Part shown: one piece after another, positions 8,846-17,437 of the stretch
Layout: every line of letters begins with the position of its first letter
Position numbering within the stretch: the stretch's first letter is position 1
From: an uncultured Cohaesibacter sp.
GTDB lineage: Bacteria; Pseudomonadota; Alphaproteobacteria; Rhizobiales; Cohaesibacteraceae
DNA length: 64,000 nt
Direction: 5' to 3'
Assembly: GCF_963667045.1 (NCBI RefSeq)
Contig: NZ_OY762934.1
Location: forward strand, 2,349,501 to 2,413,500
The notes under the pieces: model-generated
The model's input: only the letters and a program-made list of their open reading frames with translations
What the model was told of the DNA's origin: nothing
Database searches by the model: none
Program-made: the position numbers and the translations under genes

Positions 8846-10003
8846 ATGATTATCGATTATGAAATCCTGAAATTTGCCTGGTGGGCGCTCGTAGGCGTGC
8901 TGCTCATCGGCTTTGCCATCACCGATGGCATGGATATGGGCGTTGGAACCCTGTTACCATTCCTTGGCAAGAATGACTCGGAACGCCGCATCATCATCAA
9001 CACTGTCGGCCCGCACTGGGACGGTAACCAGGTGTGGTTCATCACGGCAGGTGGTGCCATCTTCGCCGCATGGCCTGCGGTTTATGCCGCCGCCTTCTCG
9101 GGCTTCTATCTGGCCATGCTGCTGGTGCTGTTTGCCCTGTTCTTCCGGCCTGTCGGCTTTGACTATCGTTCCAAGATCGAGAATCAGGGCTGGCGCAATG
9201 CTTGGGATTGGGGTCTGTTCGCCGGTGGCTTCATCCCGTCCCTGATCTTCGGTGTTGCCTTTGGCAACCTGTTGCAGGGTGTGCCGTTCCACCTCGACGA
9301 ATTCCTGCGTGTCACCTATGACGCCAAATTCCTGTGGGCGCTGCTGCCGCTGCTCAACCCGTTTGCCATTCTGGCCGGGCTGATATCGGTTGCCATGCTT
9401 GCTGGCCATGGCAGCACATGGTTGCAGATGCGTGCCGATGAAGTGGTCGCTGCGCGGGCACGTCAATTTGGCTTTTATGCCGGTGTTGCCACGGCCGTTC
9501 TGTTCGCCCTTGCCGGTCTGTGGATCTGGGCGGGCAACTTCAACTGGTTCGTCATCGTCAGCCAGCCGGCTTATGATGCCATGCCGAACCCGCTGGCCAA
9601 GGAAGTGGCCCGCGAGGCCGGTGCACTGTTCAACATCTACAGCAATTATCCGATCGCTATTCTCGCTCCGGCAATCGGCATCCTCTGCCCGCTGCTAATG
9701 GCTCTGATGAGCAAGGCTGGCAAGGGTGGTTTTGCCTTCCTGTTCAGTGCATTGGGCATGACCGGCATCATCTCGACCGCAGGGCTTTCGATGTTCCCGT
9801 TCGTGATGCCATCCATCACCGACCCGCGCTCCTCGCTGACCGTATGGGATGCGACCTCCAGCCACCTGACCCTGACGGTCATGTTCTGGACCGCCGTCAT
9901 CTTCGTGCCGATCGTGCTGGCCTACACCATCTGGTGCTACTGGCGCATGTGGGGTCGGGTCACCATGGACGAAATCGAAGCACGCAGCCATTCGGCTTAC
10001 TGA
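8846..10003 (+). CDS. cydB: Cytochrome bd ubiquinol oxidase subunit II
   Basis: CydB is the structural partner of CydA in the bd oxidase. The 385-residue integral membrane protein has the family motif ITDGMDMGVGTLLPFLGK at about 24-41. The conserved GPHWDGNQVWFITAGGAIFAAWP follows soon after. It starts 23 bp after cydA with a GATAGGAAAAAAGCG leader containing an AGGA ribosome site. Eight to nine hydrophobic helices fit the family, and its small partner cydX follows directly. Confidence 0.98.
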   Translation: MIIDYEILKFAWWALVGVLLIGFAITDGMDMGVGTLLPFLGKNDSERRIIINTVGPHWDGNQVWFITAGGAIFAAWPAVYAAAFSGFYLAMLLVLFALFFRPVGFDYRSKIENQGWRNAWDWGLFAGGFIPSLIFGVAFGNLLQGVPFHLDEFLRVTYDAKFLWALLPLLNPFAILAGLISVAMLAGHGSTWLQMRADEVVAARARQFGFYAGVATAVLFALAGLWIWAGNFNWFVIVSQPAYDAMPNPLAKEVAREAGALFNIYSNYPIAILAPAIGILCPLLMALMSKAGKGGFAFLFSALGMTGIISTAGLSMFPFVMPSITDPRSSLTVWDATSSHLTLTVMFWTAVIFVPIVLAYTIWCYWRMWGRVTMDEIEARSHSAY

Positions 10004-10025
10004 GTGAAGGAAAGGAAATCTGACT

Positions 10026-10133
10026 ATGTGGTATTTTGCCTGGATCCTTGGATTGACAGCCGCCCTTTCCATCGGCGTGATCAATGTCATGTGGTACGAA
10101 GCACAGGACAGTTATGGCGAAAAGGATACTTGA
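10026..10133 (+). CDS. cydX: Cytochrome bd small subunit CydX
   Basis: CydX is a single-helix subunit that stabilises the hemes of the bd oxidase. This 35-residue reading frame starts MWYFAWILGLTAALS and has one membrane helix through about residue 21. It ends in a charged tail (EAQDSYGEKDT). The N-terminal MWYF-W-LG pattern is diagnostic of CydX/YbgT. It lies 22 bp after cydB, with AAGGAAA upstream as ribosome site. It is easily missed because of its length. Confidence 0.93.
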   Translation: MWYFAWILGLTAALSIGVINVMWYEAQDSYGEKDT

Positions 10134-10228
10134 TTAACACCTTTCAACCATTATAAACATTCACATGACCGGGTCCGCCCGGTCATGTCATTTGTGGGCC
10201 GGTAAAGGCCGAAAAATCAGGGACCTCC

Positions 10229-11998
10229 ATGTCCACGAAACACATCTCAGCCTTTCTCAAATCCCAGTCATCTCGCGCCCGGCTTCCGCTCAATCTGTCG
10301 ATAGTCCTGTCCTTTGCCGCCGGGATCATCCTGATCGTCCAGATGGGCGTCATCGCCTTTGTGGTGGATGCCGTTCTGACCGACAAGGCGTCGCTGACCG
10401 ATCTTTTGTTCCTGCTGCCGCCGCTGGTCATCCTGTTTCTTCTGCGCGCCATCCTGTCCTATTTCTCCGAACGGCTTGCACTGAATGCCGCCATCGACCT
10501 CAAGCACAAGTTGCGCAAGGATCTGCTCGCCCGGCTGATCGCCAAGGGGCCGATCCTAGAACGCGGCAGCGAAAACGCCGTCGGGGATCAGGTCACCATG
10601 CTGACCGAAGGCATTGAGGCGATGGAGGGCTATTTCGCCCGCTACATGCCGGCGATGGTGATGACGGTGCTGCTGCCTTTCGCCATTCTGGCCGTCACGC
10701 TGACCCGCGATTGGCTATCGGCGATTGTCATGGTGGTCACCGCGCCGCTCATTCCGGTGTTCATGATCCTGATCGGCAAGGGCACCGAGAAGCTCAATCA
10801 GAAGCAGTGGCGCAAGCTGGCGCGGCTGTCGGCCCATTTCCTCGACATGATTCAGGGCCTGACGACACTGAAGCTGTTCAACGCCTCGCGCCGGGAAGCG
10901 GAAACCGTCTCGCGCATGGCCGAAAGCTATCGCCGCACCACGATGAGCGTGTTGCGCGTGGCCTTCCTGTCTTCGCTGGTGCTGGAATTCTTCGCCACAG
11001 TTTCGATCGCCATCATCGCCGTGTTGATCGGCTTCCGTCTGCTCTATGGCAGCATGACCTTCTTTGACGGCTTCTATGTGCTGTTGCTGGCACCGGACTT
11101 CTATCTGCCGCTGCGCAACATGGGCACCCATTATCATGCCCGCATGGAAGCGGTTGGCGCTGCCGAAGCGATGGTGTCGATCATGGAAATGCAAGACGGC
11201 ACCACACAAAAGAGTTCCGCCGACGACCTTCCCGACCTTGCGGGTGGCATTGCCCTTGAGTTCAGCTCTGTCGGTTTTTCCTATCCTGACGGCAGCCGCG
11301 CCCTTGAGGATGTTTCCTTCAAGCTGGACGCAGGCCAGAGCCTGGCGCTGGTCGGGCCTTCCGGTGCAGGCAAAAGCACCATCATTGATCTCATCCTCGG
11401 TCTGGCCAGACCGGACGACGGGCAGATCCTGGTCAACGGCATCGACCTTGCCAGCCTGCCGATCGAGGCTTGGCGGGAACAGCTGGCCTATGTGCCGCAA
11501 AAGCCGACGCTCTTCTCGGGAACCATCCTTGATGCCATCCGCTATGGCCAGCCGGACGCGTCCCTCGAGGCTGTGCAAGCGGCGGCCAGACTGGCCGAGG
11601 CGCACGATTTCACCACCGCGCTTGACGAGGGCTACAACCACCAGCTCAACGAAAAGGGCGCAGGCCTTTCGGGCGGTCAGATCCAGCGGATTGCCATTGC
11701 CCGCGCCCTGTTGCGCGATGCACCGCTGGTGTTGCTCGATGAACCGTCAGCCCACCTCGACCGGGACAATGAAGCGAAAGTCCAGACCGCCCTGCATGCA
11801 CTCGAGCAGCGCTCCACCACCATCACCATCGCCCACCGGCTGCATACCATCGAGGAAGCCGACATCATTCTCGTGCTCGAGAAGGGCAAGGTCATGGAGA
11901 TGGGCTCACATGACACCCTGATGCAACAGAACGGCGCCTATGCCGCGCTGGTCCGCTCCAATTTCAACGGCACGTCCGGGGAGGCGCACAATGGCTGA
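10229..11998 (+). CDS. cydD: ABC exporter subunit CydD (bd oxidase assembly)
   Basis: CydDC is a heterodimeric ABC transporter needed for cytochrome bd maturation, linked in E. coli to thiol export and heme handling. The 589-residue protein has an N-terminal six-helix exporter domain (about 20-320) and a C-terminal ATPase. The Walker A (GPSGAGKSTIID), signature ([16 protein letters not shown]) and Walker B (LVLLDEPSAHLD) motifs are intact. It overlaps cydC by eight bases. Many alphaproteobacteria have cydDCAB order; here the structural genes come first. Confidence 0.95.
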   Translation: MSTKHISAFLKSQSSRARLPLNLSIVLSFAAGIILIVQMGVIAFVVDAVLTDKASLTDLLFLLPPLVILFLLRAILSYFSERLALNAAIDLKHKLRKDLLARLIAKGPILERGSENAVGDQVTMLTEGIEAMEGYFARYMPAMVMTVLLPFAILAVTLTRDWLSAIVMVVTAPLIPVFMILIGKGTEKLNQKQWRKLARLSAHFLDMIQGLTTLKLFNASRREAETVSRMAESYRRTTMSVLRVAFLSSLVLEFFATVSIAIIAVLIGFRLLYGSMTFFDGFYVLLLAPDFYLPLRNMGTHYHARMEAVGAAEAMVSIMEMQDGTTQKSSADDLPDLAGGIALEFSSVGFSYPDGSRALEDVSFKLDAGQSLALVGPSGAGKSTIIDLILGLARPDDGQILVNGIDLASLPIEAWREQLAYVPQKPTLFSGTILDAIRYGQPDASLEAVQAAARLAEAHDFTTALDEGYNHQLNEKGAGLSGGQIQRIAIARALLRDAPLVLLDEPSAHLDRDNEAKVQTALHALEQRSTTITIAHRLHTIEEADIILVLEKGKVMEMGSHDTLMQQNGAYAALVRSNFNGTSGEAHNG

Positions 11999-13655
11999 GA
12001 TCAGAAAACTGCTCGGGCTGATGCGCCCCTGGACCGGCTGGATCATCCTCGGGGTATTCCTCTCCCTGATCACGGCGCTGGCCAATGTGACACTGATGGC
12101 AATTTCCGGCTGGTTCATTGCTGCAATGGCTCTGGCAGGCCTTGCCGGTGTCACGATGAACTATTTCACGCCTGCCGCCATCATCCGCGCCATGGCCATC
12201 ACCCGCACCGTCGGCCGCTATGCCGAACGGCTGGTCACCCACGAGGCAACCCTGCGCCTGGTCGCTGAGCTGCGGCGCTGGTTCTATGACCGCATGGAAC
12301 CCCTTGCACCCTCGGGGCTGCAGAACCTCAAGAGCGGCGACATCTTCTCGCGCATCGGGGCAGACATCACCACGCTTGAGAATTTCTATCTGCGGGTGCT
12401 TGTGCCGAGCCTCGTAGCGGTGATCGCCGTACCGATCTTCTGTGTCTTTGCCGGCTATTTCTCGGTTGCTCTGGCGGTCGCTCTGGTGGTGCTCTATGTC
12501 TTTGGCGGCATCCTGACGCCTTGGCTGATCCTGCATTTCGGGCGGCAGGCAGCCGCTGCGCAGGTGCTGCAGGCAGCCCAGATGCGGTCAACCCTTGTCG
12601 AGGGGCAGCAGGCGCTGAGGGAAATGCTCGTCTATGGCCGAGACGGCGATTATCGCCAGATGGTGGAAGCCCAATCGGAAAGCCTTTGTTCCAGTCAGGT
12701 CCGCCTAGCCAAGCTGCAGGCGGCCTCCCAGAGTGCCCTGACGCTGGCGGCGAGCCTTGCCATGTTCGCGGCCCTCTGGCTGATCATCCCGAAAGTCGAA
12801 GACGGCACCTTCGACGGTCCGATCCTGCCGATGCTGATGCTGTTTGCTATGGCGAGCTTCGAGGTCGTCGTGCCGTTGCCCGTTGCCATTCGCGCCTTTG
12901 TCGAAACGCAGGTTGCGGCCAAGCGCCTGTTCGGACTGACGGAACAGGCACCCCGCGGCGCTTCCTTCTGGAGCGAGAATGCAATTTGCGACAAACCCGC
13001 CAAGACACCGACACTGGTGCTCGACAAGGCCAGCCTTGTCTATGAAGAAGGCGGAAAGTCTGCCTTTGATGGCCTTTCCCTCACTGTCGAGCCAGGCGAG
13101 CGTGTGGCCATCGTCGGACCATCCGGGATCGGCAAGTCGAGTATCATCAATGCGCTGGTCGGTTTCTGGCCGCTCTCCGGTGGCCAGATCCTCATCGATG
13201 GGCAACCGCACAGCCGCTACAGCGCCGAGAGCCTCAGGGCCCATTTTGCCGTGGCACCGCAGAAGCCGCATCTGTTCAACTCGACCCTCAAGGGCAACCT
13301 GCTGGTAGCCAATCCGGACGCCAGCGATGCCATGCTCCAAAAGGTGCTTGATCAGGTGCAGCTCTCCGACTTTGTCGCTTCCGAGCCGGATGGTCTGGAA
13401 ACCTTCGTCGGCGAGGCTGGCGGCACCCTGTCCGGCGGGCAGATCCGGCGGCTGTCAATCGCCCGCGCCCTTCTCAGCCCAGCCCCCATTCTGGTGCTGG
13501 ATGAGCCGGGCGAAGGGCTTGACCCGCAGATGGAGAGGGACATTCTCAACCGGATCCTTGATGACGAAACCGGGCGGTCGATCCTGCTGATCACCCATAG
13601 TGATGCCGCCCTTGAGCGCATGGACAAGCAACTCGTGCTTTCAGCAAGTGCCTGA
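11991..13655 (+). CDS. cydC: ABC exporter subunit CydC (bd oxidase assembly)
   Basis: Partner of CydD. The 554-residue protein has a six-helix exporter domain and an ATPase domain with Walker A GPSGIGKSSIIN. Its signature is LSGGQIRRLSIARALL and its Walker B is ILVLDEPGEGLD; the Asp-Glu pair is present. The start at 11991 (MAEIRKLLGLMRPW) overlaps the cydD stop as ATGGCTGA and places the first helix correctly. An in-frame start further upstream would overlap cydD by about 60 bp. A terminator follows at 13693. Confidence 0.95.
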   Translation: MAEIRKLLGLMRPWTGWIILGVFLSLITALANVTLMAISGWFIAAMALAGLAGVTMNYFTPAAIIRAMAITRTVGRYAERLVTHEATLRLVAELRRWFYDRMEPLAPSGLQNLKSGDIFSRIGADITTLENFYLRVLVPSLVAVIAVPIFCVFAGYFSVALAVALVVLYVFGGILTPWLILHFGRQAAAAQVLQAAQMRSTLVEGQQALREMLVYGRDGDYRQMVEAQSESLCSSQVRLAKLQAASQSALTLAASLAMFAALWLIIPKVEDGTFDGPILPMLMLFAMASFEVVVPLPVAIRAFVETQVAAKRLFGLTEQAPRGASFWSENAICDKPAKTPTLVLDKASLVYEEGGKSAFDGLSLTVEPGERVAIVGPSGIGKSSIINALVGFWPLSGGQILIDGQPHSRYSAESLRAHFAVAPQKPHLFNSTLKGNLLVANPDASDAMLQKVLDQVQLSDFVASEPDGLETFVGEAGGTLSGGQIRRLSIARALLSPAPILVLDEPGEGLDPQMERDILNRILDDETGRSILLITHSDAALERMDKQLVLSASA

Positions 13656-13692
13656 GCCAAGCCTTCGCAGCGACCCAATCGAGCTATACCAG

Positions 13693-13725
13693 AAAGGCGG
13701 CCTGCATCGGCCGCCTTTTGTTTTG
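13693..13725 (+). terminator. Terminator after cydC
   Basis: AAAGGCGGCC pairs with GGCCGCCTTT across a six-base loop, then TGTTTTG. It lies 38 bp after cydC and just before the convergent DUF1513 gene at 13747, so it may work in both directions. Confidence 0.85.
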
Positions 13726-13746
13726 TCGGCTTCAAGAAAACCGCAC

Positions 13747-14838
13747 TCAGCCGATGGGGACGAGATGATTGTCCCACTGATAGCGATGGGTCACGCGTGT
13801 CCGGTCCATCTGGGTGCCCGCCATTTCCTCGGAGAGGCAGACGATGCCCATACCGCTGGTGCGCGCCAGCTTGTGGTCACGCACCGCAAGGCCACAGACG
13901 TCTTCTTCATGGATCGCGCCGAGAAACTCACCGGTGTCGCTGTCAAACTGATGCACCACCCCGCCCCTCGGCGAGGACGCGGCCAGCAACTTCTGTTCGC
14001 TATCCAGCGCAACGCTGCCGACATAGCCCTTCAGCTCACGCTGCTCGTCCTCTGGCGCGAGCAGGAGGCGAGGGTCCTCTCCCCTTCGGTGCAACCCCAG
14101 CATCGCCGGGCTGTCAGAGACATCACCCTCCCACTGCATGGCAAAGGCCACCATGCCATCCTCGCCAACGCTCAGATGGCGAATGGAGTTCTTGTGCATG
14201 GCATGGGGCAATTCCACCATTTCCAGAAGCTCGCCCCTCAGCGTGACATAGGCAAGGTTCGGCTTCATGGTCGGGATGTTGAGTTTTTCACGGCCACTGT
14301 CGGGGTGGGTTTCGATGCCGCCGTTGGCGATCACCAGATGCTGCTTGTCGGGCATCAGTTTTACATCATGGGGCCCGACGCCGTGGGAGGCGAACTCGCC
14401 GATGCGCTGGTAGCCATGGGCCGCATCCCAGATGCCAATAACCCCTCTGGCGTGATCATAGTCATTCTCGGCGGTATAGAGCAGGTTGCCATCCTCGGAG
14501 AAAGCGCCATGACCCTGAAAGTGGCGGCCCTTTGGCGAATGCAGCTCACCGATCGTCTCGCCGGTGCGGCAGTCCAGCGCCAGGGCGAAGTTGCCCGGGC
14601 GGCGCGCAAAGGCCACCGCCTCGGGGCGATGTGGATGGGCGGCGGCGGCATGACCACGCCCCGGCAGCGCGATCTCGAAAATGGTGCGCCCCTGCTCCGA
14701 AATGCCGAACAGGGCGTAGGTGCCATCGGGCTTGCGGGCGGCGGACAGGAACGCGGGGCTGCCCGCATCGGCCCATGTGACCGAAGGGCAGAGGCCAAGG
14801 GCGAACAGTCCGGTGAGAAAGGAACGGCGATTGGGCAT
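13747..14838 (-). CDS. DUF1513 domain protein, Tat-exported, iron-locus associated
   Basis: A 363-residue protein beginning MPNRRSFLTGLFALG, a short twin-arginine-like signal (Arg4-Arg5), then a repetitive beta-rich body consistent with a beta-propeller. Examples are GRHFQGHGAFSEDGNLLYT and GVGPHDVKLMPDKQHLVIANGG. DUF1513 proteins are commonly found beside imelysins and di-heme oxidoreductases in putative iron-uptake loci, as here. The start at 14838 is one base past the upstream imelysin stop. Exact function unknown; an extracytoplasmic iron-related role is inferred from context. Confidence 0.85.
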   Translation of the reverse strand: MPNRRSFLTGLFALGLCPSVTWADAGSPAFLSAARKPDGTYALFGISEQGRTIFEIALPGRGHAAAAHPHRPEAVAFARRPGNFALALDCRTGETIGELHSPKGRHFQGHGAFSEDGNLLYTAENDYDHARGVIGIWDAAHGYQRIGEFASHGVGPHDVKLMPDKQHLVIANGGIETHPDSGREKLNIPTMKPNLAYVTLRGELLEMVELPHAMHKNSIRHLSVGEDGMVAFAMQWEGDVSDSPAMLGLHRRGEDPRLLLAPEDEQRELKGYVGSVALDSEQKLLAASSPRGGVVHQFDSDTGEFLGAIHEEDVCGLAVRDHKLARTSGMGIVCLSEEMAGTQMDRTRVTHRYQWDNHLVPIG

Positions 14839-14839
14839 G

Positions 14840-15841
14840 TCAGTCTCCATCCAGAGCGTTGAATCCGGCGGTGATGCCCAGCCTCGGGGCCAGATATTCC
14901 GCCAGAAGATCGTTGGTAAGGGTGATGGCGCCCTGTAGCGCCTCCAGGCGGATGCGCCCCTGAGCGGTTGCAACGCCCGCAAAGGCGGGGTCGTCAATCG
15001 CTTCAACGATGCGAATAGCGCGGTCGAAGCCCGGATCCACATCGGCATCCTCTCCCGACAACAGCGATGCCAGTTGCCGATTGGTCTCAAGCGACAGCAG
15101 CACATGGCGCTGGGACCGGCCTGAGCGCCGGACTTCCGCCCGGCTCGGGCGCGGTTTGGAGTAGCTGCCCATCGGACGGCCAAGCCGGGTCTGGGCGGTG
15201 AATTGCAACCCAGTTGTGAGGGCCGTATAAAGCTGGCGCACGGCCTCCTCCGGTTCACGATAGATGTCATTATCCGCCTTGATCATCAACTCGGCATAGC
15301 CGCCCTGCCAATCCTTGAGAATGGCGGCTGCGTTATCGGCCATGTCCTTGGCCATGACGGTCAACAGGGCACAGCGGTTGGCGGCCGGATTATCGGTGAA
15401 TGCATCGTCATAGAGCAGGAATTCCATGGGGTAGAACCCCCGCGCTGCAATCGACACCGTCCTGAACTTCTCCGCGTCGTGAATAACCGGATCATCGTCC
15501 CGCAAAAGGCTGGCCAGCGTCTTGGGAGTGAAGCCACGGGTGTCAGGCCAGAAGGCCAGCGCAAAGGCCTGGTCCTTTACCTCGGACGGGCCAAAGCGTA
15601 AGTGGCTGACCATCATCCATGCGTCAAAGGCCTTGTTGTATGCCTCTTTCACAGCTTCCGGGTCATGGCCACAGCTTGCCGGAACCACATCGGCGAGGGT
15701 CGCCGTTGTTGTCGCAAGGCGCTCATAGCCCGGCAGGATATGCTGATGAACAACCTTCGGAATGATCACGGCGATATCCACTTCGTCGGCCAGAACAGGC
15801 GACGACAGAAGGCAGAGAAGAACAAGGCAATATTTCCACAT
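14840..15841 (-). CDS. Imelysin-family protein (second copy, IrpA/EfeO-like fold)
   Basis: A 333-residue exported protein. The signal peptide is about residues 1-18 (MWKYCLVLLCLLSSPVLA), followed by an imelysin-like helical domain (VVHQHILPGYERLATTTATLADV). In place of the canonical GxHxxE motif I see a degenerate region around FYPMEFLLYDD, so metal binding may differ from the larger imelysin upstream. The start at 15841 is 3 bp after the di-heme protein's stop, indicating coupling. Imelysins are implicated in iron uptake at the cell surface or periplasm. Confidence 0.88.
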   Translation of the reverse strand: MWKYCLVLLCLLSSPVLADEVDIAVIIPKVVHQHILPGYERLATTTATLADVVPASCGHDPEAVKEAYNKAFDAWMMVSHLRFGPSEVKDQAFALAFWPDTRGFTPKTLASLLRDDDPVIHDAEKFRTVSIAARGFYPMEFLLYDDAFTDNPAANRCALLTVMAKDMADNAAAILKDWQGGYAELMIKADNDIYREPEEAVRQLYTALTTGLQFTAQTRLGRPMGSYSKPRPSRAEVRRSGRSQRHVLLSLETNRQLASLLSGEDADVDPGFDRAIRIVEAIDDPAFAGVATAQGRIRLEALQGAITLTNDLLAEYLAPRLGITAGFNALDGD

Positions 15842-15843
15842 GG

Positions 15844-17358
15844 TTACAAGCTTTCCAGAAATGAAATCAGTGCGGCGCGGTCGTCGGGCGGCATGGTGAT
15901 GACGGCATTCCTCTGCGCTTCGGCTTCGCCACCGTGCCAAAGCACGGCTTCCAACAGGGAGCGCGCCCGGCCATCGTGAAGAAAGAAACTATGGCCGGAC
16001 ACCAGCTCCGTCAGCCCGATGCCCCAGAGCGGCGGCGTGCGCCATTCCCGTCCGGTGGCGCGGGCTTCGGGCTGACCATCGGCAAGCCCGTCTCCCATAT
16101 CATGCAACAGAAGATCAGTATAAGGCCATATGAGCTGGAACCCCAGCTCCGGCTCGTCCTCAAGGCGGTGAGTGACATAGGCGGGCCGGTGGCAGCCAGC
16201 ACAGCCGACCGTATGAAACAGCTGTTTGCCGCGCAGCACGGTCTTGTCGTCAACGGCGCGGCGGGCCGGTACGCCCAGATGGCGGCTATAGAAAGTGACA
16301 AGGTCAAGTCCGGTCTGGTCGACCTCGGTGCCGCGCACATCGCCATCACCATGCGGCGCTGCGCGACAGTCGCTCTGACTTGCAGTACAGTCACCCCACG
16401 CCTCCGGAAACAGCGGATTGGAGAGGCCGATATCGCGGAAGAAGGCGGCGGCAGACTGTTCCTCTACAGTGGGGCGCCCTGCCTTGAGGCCGAAGCGGCC
16501 GAGCATCGGCATCTGATAGCGCTCGGACCAGACGACGCTGGGGCGGCCCGAGATGCCATCACCATCGACATCATCCGGGTCAGCTCCGGCAAGGATATCC
16601 TGCGCCGGGATGGCTTCCAGCAAGCCAAGCCCGATCATCTGCGGCGCGATGCGCGGGCTAAGCGTAGCAGCAGGATGCAGAGGACCATAGGCAAGGTCAG
16701 CCGCCCGGTAGGTCGGCTTCCGCAGAGAAGTAACCTCACCCCCGGCAAGCGCCACCGGAATTTCCTCATAATTGATTTGCAGACGGTATTCGGCAGGAAA
16801 TCCGGCAAGTGCAAAATCCTGCAACTGGCCGCCATAGGTCGGATCGGGTATGGTGCCGTGATAGCCCTCGATCCGCTTTGCCAGCGGGTCGGCGGCATCA
16901 GGCACAGCGACGCGCAGGAACAGCGACACCGCGCTGTCAGCATTATCCTCTAGCGGGTGGCCACGCCCGTCGTTGACATGACAGCGCATGCAGGAGCGGG
17001 CATTATAGAGCGGGCCCAATCCGTCGGATGCCTTTGTCGAGGAGGGCGACGACACCCAGAGCTTTTCGAACATCGCCTTGCCGAGTTCGAAGTCCAGCTC
17101 GCTTTCAAAGCCCATGTTGGCCGTGGGTTTGGAAAAGGCATCCGAGTCCTTGCGAGCCCGGACCGTCGCCGCACCAGCCGACAGGGCTTCAAACTGTTGC
17201 GGGGCGGTGAAATCTCTGGGTGGGGCCGTGACGGTCGCAATCCGGTCTACTTCTGCCGCCGTGCGCGGCAGGATGCGCAGATGCGGCTCATCAAGTGGCC
17301 CGGCCATGGCTGGCAAGGTTGCAATGAGAGGCAGAAGGGGCAGGACGGGACGGATCAT
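15844..17358 (-). CDS. Di-heme c-type cytochrome, DHOR/thiol-oxidoreductase-like
   Basis: A 504-residue exported protein with signal peptide MIRPVLPLLPLIATLPAMAG and two covalent heme sites. CMRCH lies in the N-terminal third (with SFLRV-containing sequence after it) and CAGCH in the C-terminal third (VGCAGCHRPAYVTH). This two-heme layout and length match the family often annotated as di-heme oxidoreductase or putative thiol oxidoreductase. I chose Met at 17358 because a GGAAG ribosome site precedes it; Met at 17376 is possible. It sits between the two imelysins, suggesting electron transfer tied to iron acquisition (inference). Confidence 0.9.
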   Translation of the reverse strand: MIRPVLPLLPLIATLPAMAGPLDEPHLRILPRTAAEVDRIATVTAPPRDFTAPQQFEALSAGAATVRARKDSDAFSKPTANMGFESELDFELGKAMFEKLWVSSPSSTKASDGLGPLYNARSCMRCHVNDGRGHPLEDNADSAVSLFLRVAVPDAADPLAKRIEGYHGTIPDPTYGGQLQDFALAGFPAEYRLQINYEEIPVALAGGEVTSLRKPTYRAADLAYGPLHPAATLSPRIAPQMIGLGLLEAIPAQDILAGADPDDVDGDGISGRPSVVWSERYQMPMLGRFGLKAGRPTVEEQSAAAFFRDIGLSNPLFPEAWGDCTASQSDCRAAPHGDGDVRGTEVDQTGLDLVTFYSRHLGVPARRAVDDKTVLRGKQLFHTVGCAGCHRPAYVTHRLEDEPELGFQLIWPYTDLLLHDMGDGLADGQPEARATGREWRTPPLWGIGLTELVSGHSFFLHDGRARSLLEAVLWHGGEAEAQRNAVITMPPDDRAALISFLESL

Positions 17359-17386
17359 GAGGGCTGCTTCCGGCATTTTGGCAAAT

Positions 17387-17416
17387 GCAAAAAGCGCAGC
17401 TCATCAAGCCGCGCTT
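17387..17416 (-). terminator. Terminator-like hairpin between imelysin and di-heme gene
   Basis: On the minus strand AAGCGCGGC pairs with GCTGCGCTT (one G-U pair), then TTTTTG. It lies between the first imelysin and the di-heme gene of the same operon, so it may reduce rather than stop downstream expression. Confidence 0.7.
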
Positions 17417-17437
17417 CCTGTCTTTCATGAAAGAGGC

